From assembly GCA_907164885.2 (NCBI GenBank), contig OU015493.1, positions 57,045,802-57,109,801 of the forward strand: a stretch of 64,000 nt of DNA, given 5' to 3'. The DNA is from Dolomedes plantarius. Lineage: Eukaryota; Arthropoda; Arachnida; Araneae; Dolomedidae. A program made the position numbers and the translations under genes. How positions within the stretch are numbered: the first letter of the stretch is position 1; each line of letters opens with the position of its first letter. Of this stretch, positions 54,266 through 64,000 are shown piece by piece. Under the pieces are notes generated by a model. That model did not search any database. It was not told the DNA's origin and saw only the letters and a program-made list of their open reading frames with translations.

Positions 54266-55393
54266 AGAGTATTGCATTTCAACCTCTCCGTTAACAAAAG
54301 AAATTCTTCTATCTCGGCCTGAGAGTCATCAAAGAAACCAGACCACTTAGGTGGCAAAATGCTGACGGCATTTTCCTTTGTTCATCCGATAGACTTGTTC
54401 CACAGAACGTTAGGAGGCCTTGGTCATTTTTCTTGATTAAGTCTGTCGTTACAAACCGGGTGAGTTTTGACAACCGGTTGACATCAATTATAAATGACAG
54501 GAGACTCCAGGTGCTTTTCATTCATGAACTATCAGTTGTTAAGCAGCATCCTGGAGGCGCCGCGCGCCTAAACAAAAGGACTAGTGCCCCTTCGCATTGA
54601 CCGAAGCGGCCCTTTGAGGCTCTTTGAAGTGAGGCTCCTTGAAGTGAGGCTCTTTGAAGTGGCTTTGAGGACAAACTAAAAAGGCGGCCGTTTAGACCCG
54701 GGGAAAATATTTCATTATCGCCCCGGGAAACCCATTTCCGTTGCTCACTTGTTCTAGATCGTTCGAACTTTCCGGAGAGTGATGCAATATCCGGTGGAGG
54801 CTCTCCTATAAAAGAGAATGGACCCCTTGCCCGTGGCTTGCGTCTTTAATTCCTGACCCGTGGCGGATCCAGTGTGAGAGCAGCCGGGTGGCCGCCCTTA
54901 GAGGTACAGAGTCCCTTGTGACTGTTTGCAGCGACGATTAAGTTCCTGTAGGAGTAAACATACTCCGCTAATTTTGTTCGGAGACCAGTTTTCGTGGAAG
55001 TAGCCTTTGCTACCGAAATTTCCAGTGAGGAGTCCCTTCTCCTTATTTTTATATTTTCATCGCTACCGGGTGCGTGCAGTGGTCACCACCGTTGATATTA
55101 TTGGGGAGCCCCTTTTCCTATCAGGACGAAGTGCCGTGTCATCATCATTGAAGCAGAGTCAGTTCTGCTAGCCTAGCGGACTTCTTTGTTCTTACTCCGC
55201 CCCACTCCGATTAAATCGTGTGTGATATTCTTAAGATTACCGAAGTTCATCTTGCATCTGTGCAGTGTACATATCTCATCATCATCAATTTTCTCAATAA
55301 ATTGCATGTTTCTTTTGTTTAAGTAACGAGTGATGTATACCTGGTGTGTTTAGTTCATCTACTGGTTCAAACTACGAACCTCAGTTCGCTACA
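54263..55393 (+). repeat. Solo LTR, tgtag...ctaca, 1131 bp
   Basis: The ends tgtagag and cgctaca are inverted, as in LTRs, and atat flanks both sides (54259-54262, 55394-55397). Inside lie a cctataaaagag TATA box (about 54808), transcribed-type GC-rich sequence and aataaattgc (about 55298) as polyadenylation signal. A small repeat of ctttgaagtgaggct occurs three times (54614-54665). No internal region or partner LTR is present, so recombination between LTRs probably removed the rest. Confidence 0.75.
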
Positions 55394-55406
55394 ATATACA
55401 TATATA

Positions 55407-56928
<1,522 letters not shown>

Positions 56929-57019
56929 TATAAAGAGTGTTTCGTAACGGGTAACTTCGCAAACGCCCGTAAATTCTTTCATCTCTTACGCTGCTTCGAT
57001 ATCTAATTCCATCCAGAGC

Positions 57020-57860
57020 CGCGAACTCCTTTTTTAAAGTTTTTACAGAACTGCTAGACGTACGGAAGGCTCCACTGCCTCTAACATTCAGAGAAAAAGA
57101 GACACGCGCATCTGCGTTCAGAGGCTGTCTTTCATAATGGGCCGACAGCGCTTCCAACGGCTAATTAAAAATCATTAAAAAAAAAAGGAGGAGAAAAACG
57201 CAGAGCGCTAAAGTGCGCCGTTTCCGCCTTATTAAAATGGCCGGGCAAAACTGGCTCATAGATGCCTATCTCGATGTTCATATTAAGTCCCTTACTGTGA
57301 CCGCGATATTAACACTTGTCTACCATTGACTCCTAAATACAGGGCCGAAATTCAATTTCGACATTCCATCCAGTTTGAAAAGTGTGTGCGTGTGTGTCTG
57401 GATGGATAGAGAGAGAGAGAGAAAAAGAAATAAAAAATAAAAAAAGGAAGGATCCCCGCGTGAATGGCGCTATAAAGGACGAAAAAATGGTCGAAAACCC
57501 CGCTTTTATAGCTTGTTTTTACGGTGAATGGCGATTATTAATGGAAAAATTCCGCGGCCAGAAATGTTGTGATTAGAAGAAATTTATGGCACGCGGGCAT
57601 TTTTCCCGCGTCGTCCCTCCACCATCTTTTCCTATCTCTCAATCATCAATATTATATTGACCGCGCACATAAAAACATTTTCATCCGCACTCATAAATAA
57701 AGACCTTTGCGCGTATAATGAAATCATTAAGGGCGAATGCAAGCGGGTTCCCGCGACAGGTCGGAGCCATCTTTGACCACTAGCAAGCTGCATACATGGC
57801 TTTAGTAGCGACTTTTGGGAATAATCGACTTGTTTTTCTAAATTCTCTGTCACACTGCAG
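57020..57860. other. Single-copy non-coding island with homeodomain-like sites
   Basis: GC-balanced and without repeats. Motifs include ggctaattaaaaatcatta (57158-57176), ggcgctataaaggac, ccgcttttatagc, ttacggtgaatggcgattat, agaaatttatggcacgcggg (tttatggc, posterior Hox/Abd-B-type core), ctctcaatcatcaat (Pbx/Exd-Hox-like tcaatcatcaa) and actcataaataaagacc. tgaatggcg occurs at about 57463 and 57525 and once at 43.16 kb. No ORF is recognisable. This looks like a developmental enhancer, but only comparison with other spiders could show conservation. Confidence 0.45.
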
Positions 57861-59590
57861 TGTGATGGAACACTAGTGTTCGTTCGAAGTGGAATAATCC
57901 GGTTTTCGAAGAATTTGGTGCCTTTAAAATCGCTGTGAGTGATTACGAAGAATTTTATTTGCTTGTGAATCTAAATAGTCTCTGCGGAACCAATTTCCTT
58001 GAAGACCACATCGAATAGGCAAATGGAATAAAGGGTATTCACCGAAATTCTGGTGGAAAAAATACTTAAAACTTTATTGTGGATCTGAGGAGCTTTTACC
58101 TTTAACTTAAATGAAATTATAGTCAAAAACTGGTTAGGATCTTCATGTTGTATCTTAAGAACAGGAAGAGTTGAGCGAATGGGCATCATCAGGGAATCAT
58201 CAGGGGCTTAATGAGGGAAAAACTTACATTTTAAAAAATTCTCAAAGAATCTAAACTTACCGATAGTTTGAACCTGTTAAGCATCAATGTATTTGTAATA
58301 TATGTTTAGCTTTGAATTAAAGGGTTCCATTCAAATGATACTATGCTCTAGTCATAGTCAAAGCTTTTTTAGTCCCTATGAATATTGTTGGCAGTTTCTC
58401 GGTCTGTTGACAAGAATCAAACACGGCTGACGACTCTTGTGTGCTCTCTTAGAAGTGGCAGTGTCAATTAAAAGTACTCATATATGTGAGTTTGCAACAC
58501 CTCCCCAGAAGATTATGACGGTTACAGAGAGTTGTCAAGCAATCAAAGCAAGAAAGTTGAGAAAGCAATCAAAAATATTTCATCTAATATCCTGATGCTT
58601 TGCTGAAATTAAACAAAGCAGTTTAAAAAGGGTTCGATGCAGCTACAATTTCTGAGGGTTTTCTTTCTAGTTGCCCTCGAATGACCCTCGCTATACTAAA
58701 CAAACAAACCAACAAAAATCCCAAATTTAGTAATCAGCGTGTTTGCAATTTGGGATTAATGCCCTTCAGAGCCACTTGTGTGCTAAGGGGATATATTTGC
58801 AAGATATTTGCAAACTTCTTGCACAAGACTATGAGCTTTTGACAATTCTTTTCTTATCCCAAAGCGGTAAAAATTACTACATCTACAGAATAATATTGTA
58901 AAGTAGAAAAGTGCTTCGTTCATATATCGTTTCCACTCGTTTTTTTTAAAATTTACTGAAAGTTTTAAGTTCTATCCTTTAATTATTTTCCCCTAGTGAA
59001 CTAAATGTGGTAATTATTTTATCATCAATTTTATCATCATTCGTCAATTATTTTATCATCGCTTTAAGTGATTGTGGTTTTAAAATGACATATATGGGTA
59101 TTTTTTTCCGGATTTCACCATGTGTTTGGCGCAGAACCCCATTCAACCAACCAACTAAATGTGGTACTATTGGTTCCACAATCATACGACTCATATTCTA
59201 TCTTTTAGTAAATATTTTTAGCTCCTTTTTGTAATGTAGTAATTCTAGGCTTGTACTGAGAATTAAGAAATCCCTAAAAAATAATAATCACAAAAAACTT
59301 ATTTAAGAAATCTCAGAAACCTAGCAGAATTATATCTAAGACAACAGACCTTTAAATATATTTCTTGCAATAAGTCAGCTATTCTTTCGATCTATGAGTC
59401 CAAAAGTCATACAAAATTTTGAACTAAAATTAAATTAAATATTTTTGAACCATGAAGCTATAATCTTCAGAGCTTGTTTCATTAGTGAAATGTCAATTAT
59501 ACTTTATCAAAATTTGTGGATCTAACTAAAAAAGAGAACAAATGAAAAGAAAGTTAGTAAAATCACAAATGGATTCCCTCCCTCCTCTTT
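57861..59590. other. Intergenic DNA, nothing recognised
   Basis: AT-rich. An open frame at 59007-59234 is hydrophobic and unrecognised. No transposon ends or RNA genes were seen. Confidence 0.4.
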
Positions 59591-59730
59591 TATAGAGTGG
59601 TTAGCGTTTCTGGCTTTCCCGGTGTTTCTCGGGTTCAAATCTCGGATAAGGCAAGGATGCACCCGTGTTGTCCCTTTGTAGGGAGCATTGTTGGCTTACC
59701 TATAGGGTGCTTCCATAATAAAGTAATGAA
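59591..59730 (+). repeat. tRNA-derived SINE
   Basis: A box tatagagtggttagcg (59591-59606), B box gggttcaaatctc (59631-59643), then a tail tgtccctttgtagggagcat, tgttggcttacc, tagggtgcttccataataaa. The tail is the one also seen at 2437 and 62235. The promoter half looks functional, but the tail differs enough to suggest moderate age. Confidence 0.75.
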
Positions 59731-60739
59731 TGAATTCGTAGTGTAGATGGGGCAAAGTCCTCAGGTCAGAGTACTTGCCACGTGGGGAAAAAAGCAAAAC
59801 GGGATTTTACCAAATTTATGTAATTTTTTCATCCCTCATAAAGACGTCATGTGCGACAAGTGACAATTTAAAGGTCTCTCCCGAAAGGTAAAATAAGTTA
59901 GTGAATTAGGTTGGAGAAGTTCTCTGAAGTGCATTCATTTGCAATGTTAATCGTAAACACCTGAGAAGAAGTACTTGCCGCATAACCTCTAGATCATAGT
60001 AGAATCCCATTGGAGGCATGGGTGTTTGTAGCCGTCATAGGAATCGCCTCTAAGCATTTGGGCCCCGGTAAGTTTATCGCACATTATTGGTTATGGAGTA
60101 TGGTTATCATTGCAAAAGATAAACGCTCCCAACTAATTAACCAACTCTATATCGAGGGGTCATTCTCGGGAAGCGTGATCTAAATATCTCAACTGGAATG
60201 CTCACGAAGATGAAACTATTTTCACTTTATATCGAGGATCCAAGTCTCCGAAAGCTTAGCTAGGGAGTCTAGACAAATAGTTTTCCACCGCAGAACGTTA
60301 GATTGTCACAACACCCCAGGGGTGCATCGCTAATAGTGATAAGAGCCCTATAACACCTCAATGGACAAGATTAAATCTTTGGAAGAAAAATTTAATTTAT
60401 GGCTCACAGTAGAGTGAGAAGGTGAGGAAAACACGTTTTCACGTGTTTTTGCGTTATAATATAATTTTTCTTTCTTTTTTCTTTTTGGGAAACATCTTTT
60501 TCGGAAATCGACTACTATTAAAAAAGCAGATTCAATATTATTGGCTAAAATTATATTTTAGAGATTATTATAGGTAAAAAAAACCCCTTCATTTTACAGT
60601 ATTATGCCAGTTAAAAATTAGTCTAAGTCAGTGAAAGAAATTAAATTAATAAACAGGGGAAAATTAAAATCGAAAACAAAAATAAAAGAAAAGGGAAGAA
60701 GAGGAACAACTGAAATATTCTGGACTATGTGATATCCTT
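59731..60739. other. Intergenic DNA, nothing recognised
   Basis: Includes short repeated phrases (tctatatcgaggggtcattc near 60148, ctttatatcgaggatccaag near 60224), perhaps remains of an old duplication. No gene was seen. Confidence 0.35.
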
Positions 60740-60960
60740 ATTTTTCAAAGAACGCCTCTGTTGCAATTTTGCATTATTTATTTATGTGAATCAGGCTTTT
60801 CTGCACTAACAACTGTTGTAAATAACAAAAGCGAGAAACTAAAATCAATTGAGGAAGAGATGTGTAGGTCTAACATAGTATTTTCTTTCACATCAAGAAG
60901 TTCATCAGCATCAAATATCGAATTTGATGTATTATTAATGTACATTATTTTATGGTAATC
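60740..60960 (+). pseudogene. hAT transposase C-terminal remnant (ZBED5-like)
   Basis: On the plus strand YLCESGFSALTTVVNNKSEK then LKSIEEEMCRSNIV matches the C-terminal dimerisation region of hAT transposases and of domesticated proteins such as ZBED5/FAM200 (family pattern CE.GFS.L...K...R..L). The frame is open from about 60761 but the sequence after SNIV no longer resembles the family, and nothing upstream encodes the BED finger or the RNase H fold. It is therefore a short 3' remnant. Confidence 0.65.
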
Positions 60961-61549
60961 ATTTATTATTTTGATTCAATGCATATATGTAAAGATTGAA
61001 ATTATGTATCATAAATTGTAATTATGCAATTATGTATGTACTGTATTATGTATTATAGTATGTAGTTACGTTATTTAAACGCTCAAAAAATATTCAGCCT
61101 GTATTCAAATACGTGTTCAATAATTTTGATGAAAAGAGTATACAATTTAAACTTATTCAAACTCGTTAGATATTCTTTATGACTATATAATGCAACGAAC
61201 TGTACACGTAGAAGTTAGACAAAGAAATGAAGTAAAAGATTGCGACGTCAGGGGTGTTATAATTAGCTGATTTACTTTTTTGAGCACTACTATCATCTTT
61301 TGCTACACAAAGGTTAAACTGATCTTAAACTAGAGTTTAAAATCGATCTCGCCTGGCCCCAAACCACTGTGCCAACCGCAAGACTCGAATCACGAGACTC
61401 TAGGTATCAGAGTCTGATAGGTGTCTCTCTAGGTGTCAGATTGTCCTAAAGCTAGAGCTTTATGACAATCGACCATCGCCCAGCTAAACTACTGTTAGAA
61501 AAAGCTTAAAAATAAAGCAAAACAACTGGCGTATCCAAACTTTAAATTA
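60961..61549. other. AT-rich DNA with a tRNA-like fragment at 61330-61480
   Basis: On the minus strand ttggcacagtggtttgg resembles an A box and cgtgattcgagtctt a B box, but they occur in the wrong order for a single SINE, and direct repeats of 'gactctaggtatcagagtct' type follow. It could be a rearranged retroposon. The rest shows nothing. Confidence 0.3.
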
Positions 61550-62072
61550 ACTAGTTGGTACCCGTCAAAACATGACAGCTAGATAGTAAATAAATGTACT
61601 AATACACAGTGAGTATCTAAAGCCAGATTTAAAAATGTCACTGAGCATGCGCAGAAAGCAATTTTTTTTAAATTGTAAATTATCGCTAATTAAACAGCGC
61701 GAAATAAACAGTTTCCATCAGGTTTAGGTTTATATTTCACAAACATAATTATCATAAAAACAAAAATGGCAGAGAGAGATCTAGAGAGACTGCTCGGAAT
61801 AAACGTTTATCATTAAAACATGTCACTGAGCATGCGCAAAAACAGTGAGATTCTAAAGCCAGATTTAAACATGCCACTGAGCATGCGCAGAAATAAATTT
61901 TTAATTGTAAATTATCACTTAGAAATTGCAGTTACAAAAACCAAATTTGACAAATCTACAGATTACAATCTTTCGTTTAAGAGCAAAATGAAGCAAATTG
62001 ATGCAGTAGTTTTCTCTCACGAACTGCCCAAAAAGTCGGCTTAACAACTTAAATATATAGATTTGTCTACAG
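61550..62072 (-). repeat. Dispersed repeat 'GCATGCTCAG' family, copy C
   Basis: Inverted relative to copies A and B: starts aactagttggtacc and ends taaatatatagatttgtct. The catgtcactgagcatgcgca motif occurs three times (near 61637, 61819, 61870), each with ctaaagccagatttaaa nearby, so the internal module has multiplied. The minus-strand frame IYIFKLLSRLFGQFVREN, YCINLL, KFGFCN is open as in copy B. Confidence 0.7.
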
Positions 62073-62234
62073 ACGGGGGAAATATCATATATTGCCCAAA
62101 GGCATGAGCATAAAAACATTGATAAATGCAGCACAACTAAAAACTTGTTAATAAATGCAGTAGAAAAAGTCCTAATTTTAAATTTCCATTGTTTTAAAAA
62201 TGCGTTATGATATGGAAATATTACGAAGTTCGGC

Positions 62235-62465
62235 TTGGGGTGGCCCTGTGGTACAGCGCGCTTGCTTTCGGTGCTGAGTGTTCTCGGATCGAATCCCGGC
62301 GTCACGCCACTAAAATGCCTCCGTTTGTGTCGTCCCTTCATAGGAGGTAATGCTGGTCCGTCTAAATGGTGCACCCTTAATAAAATGGCCAGAAAACTGC
62401 GGTGAATTATGGGCGAATGTCTACACGACAAGTGCCTCCGCTTTAAAAACAAAAAAAAAGAAACA
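62235..62465 (+). repeat. tRNA-derived SINE with poly(A) tail
   Basis: Head gtggccctgtggtacagcg (A box), ggatcgaatcccggc (B box, 62286-62300), then tgtcgtcccttcataggagg, taatgctggtccgtctaaat, ggtgcacccttaataaaatg and a 3' portion ending in an A-rich tract. The promoter and tail are the best kept of this SINE family here. A 177-codon minus-strand frame over it is not a gene. Confidence 0.8.
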
Positions 62466-63789
62466 AAAAAAAAATTCTATGAATTGCTTCACGGTGCGGC
62501 AAGAAGGTTTGCCAAAATCTTACGTAAGAGTTTCGTGAAAAGTTAATGCTAGCAAAAAGATCATACAATTTAAACAGTTCATCGGTTTCGACTAGGAATT
62601 AACTTCTGTGTCAAAACTTATTTTAAATGATCAATTTACACATGTTTATTTCTTCAAATAATGATCTCAGTCTTCAAAAAAATAAATAAATAAAAAATAA
62701 AAAAATTTATCAAACTTAATATAGTTTAAACAGAGCTCTTCAGGGAATCAAGTTTCACATACAAACCGCCCCGTCACGACAACTGACACACGAATTTGTA
62801 GGTACATAATATGACAACTCCGAAGAAAATGGACATCGCCTAGTTTGGCATTTGCCATATCTCTTCCAATCAATCTCTGAAAACTGACGTCATTGATTCT
62901 TTTTCTCTCTATTGGATAATGGGGTTACACGATCTGTTTGAGTTCGCCAATAAGCATTCAGAGTTGCTCGTTTCATATCAGCTATTCTCCTGTTTTTCAT
63001 CGCTCTTTGTCTTTTTTTCCCCTCTATCCTTTCCCTACTTTTTCGCCCCCTCCGTGTTCTGCGTGCGACGATATGCATATTATATTTTCTCCCCTATTAA
63101 TTTCATTCTCTCCGCTCAAAATGGGTTTTGAAAGTAATTTGATCCTATCTCCTTTATCGCCGATTTCACCAATTCAATTCGTTCCCTTCGCCAAACATTA
63201 GGGCCCTAATGAATACATTTTTACGAGCAGAGATATTTAGGGATTTCTCTCTCTCTCTCTCTCTTTTTTTTTAATACCCCGGGGACAGATTGAGTATGAC
63301 AGTAAACGACTTGATGTTTTCAGCTTGCATAAATGAAAATCTCAGTCAAAATCATCTTTTAAAGTTTTGTAATTGCGTCAAATGCTGGGGCCGAAAAAAA
63401 AAAAGAAAAAAAAGAGTGATAATAATAAAAGTCTAGACAGTCGTTTCTGAAATTAATGAAGGCTGAATTAATATTTTTTGCTCTTCTCTTTCAATTTTGT
63501 GTCGTAAAACAGTCACGGTGGCAGTTTGATTATGAGATATGCGTGTTTTCCGAAATATTTTCCATGGAATGATACGAAAATGAAATGCGTAAAAGGATTT
63601 ATGTAGGATGACTATGCTGATGTATATTTCCCTATTTTTCACGTAGCTTAATAAAGAGTTTCATTTTTATTAAAATTTGCGTAAATTATTTTTAACAACA
63701 GTACTGTTATTTTTTTAGTGTTTAGTCAATTTTGTCATAAAATGACTTACTTTATATTTGTTGTATTTTTCCTTATCTATATATATATA
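62466..63789. other. Single-copy DNA; GC-balanced, pyrimidine-rich block at 62770-63240
   Basis: The block contains gactgacgtcattgattctt-like sequence (a CRE-type tgacgtca at 62886), ttccaatcaatctctgaaa, gatatgcatattat (octamer-like atgcatat) and attagggccctaatgaatac, a palindrome (attagggccctaat, 63199-63212). A (CT)n run follows at 63246-63264. Frames here overlap on both strands and are unrecognised. A regulatory role is plausible but not demonstrated. Confidence 0.35.
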
Positions 63790-64000
63790 TAAAACAGTTC
63801 CGTAACTGACTGACGGACTGACTGACTGACTGATTGACTGACTGAGAGATAACGCACAGACAAAACCGCCGAACCAAAAGGGCTGAAATTTTGCATGCCG
63901 ATTTTTATTATAGTGTAGGGGAGCACTAAGAAAGATTTTTGAAAAATTCTTCTTAGATTTTTTTAAATTAAATTTTTAAGCTATTTTTGTAACTTTTTTT
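63790..64000 (+). repeat. 'ACTGACTGAC' dispersed repeat, copy 4, cut by the window end
   Basis: Starts aaaacagttccgtaactgac then gactgactgactgac, followed by the 'ccgccgaaccaaaagggctg' and 'gtgtaggggagcactaagaa' blocks in the same order as the copy at 32.7 kb. It continues beyond the window. Confidence 0.85.

Noticed and set aside
61919..62452. 177-residue minus-strand protein
   Set aside because: It runs through a SINE and the dispersed repeat; only the repeat-derived KLLSRLFGQ section is of interest.

Overview
This is an AT-rich eukaryotic nuclear window, most likely from a spider or close arachnid. The transposase, gag and SINE families look like those I associate with orb-weaver genomes, the DNA is full of long (TA)n microsatellites, and no prokaryotic gene organisation is present. 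I found no convincing exon of a host protein-coding gene and no intact tRNA or rRNA gene. The window reads as a repeat-loaded intergenic or intronic stretch; nearly all recognisable coding sequence belongs to mobile elements.

Layout. 1-11.2 kb: mostly unannotated AT-rich DNA with tRNA-derived SINEs, two copies of a ~0.5 kb dispersed repeat, a hAT-like terminal fragment and a GC-richer non-coding island (8.44-9.08 kb). 11.22-12.77 kb: a Tc1-type transposon killed by two stops. 13.25-17.29 kb: a young LTR retrotransposon with identical LTRs, encoding only an unusual gag and no pol. 17.99-25.10 kb: a DD36E Tc1-type transposon interrupted by a second LTR element (19161-25077, 4-bp target duplication GCCT) that carries gag, protease and an integrase zinc-binding domain but no reverse transcriptase. 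25.39-28.25 kb: two members of a mariner-like family with very long inverted repeats. 28.4-38.6 kb: pogo/Tigger-type remnants, an unclassified repeat, a solo LTR and quiet DNA. 38.6-41.2 kb: two dead Tc1 elements. 42.1-44.1 kb: single-copy, GC-richer non-coding sequence with homeodomain-like sites. 45.0-45.84 kb: an AT-rich reverse transcriptase fragment of an unusual type. 45.9-50.4 kb: another DD36E Tc1 element, two copies of the 'ACTGACTGAC' repeat and a 1.4 kb inverted-repeat element whose ends contain a YY1/Pho-like motif. 50.41-52.21 kb: the best-preserved mariner-like element. 52.25-56.82 kb: a Tigger remnant, two LTR-like segments and a nearly intact Tc1 element. 57-64 kb: a second single-copy regulatory-looking island, SINEs, a hAT C-terminal remnant and a third copy of the dispersed repeat.

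How the parts relate. The two LTR elements share a gag N-terminal domain, so they belong to one lineage, and both depend on enzymes supplied in trans. The mariner-like copies at 25.4, 26.5 and 50.4 kb are one family. The Tc1 elements at 18.0 and 45.9 kb are both DD36E, whereas those at 11.2 and 39.8 kb are DD34E and the one at 55.4 kb is DD32E by my count. Many elements abut (TA)n tracts. The non-repetitive islands near 8.4-9.1, 34.0-34.4, 42.2-44.1, 57.0-57.9 and 62.8-63.2 kb are the best candidates for host function, perhaps cis-regulatory DNA of a developmental gene outside the window; that part is inference.
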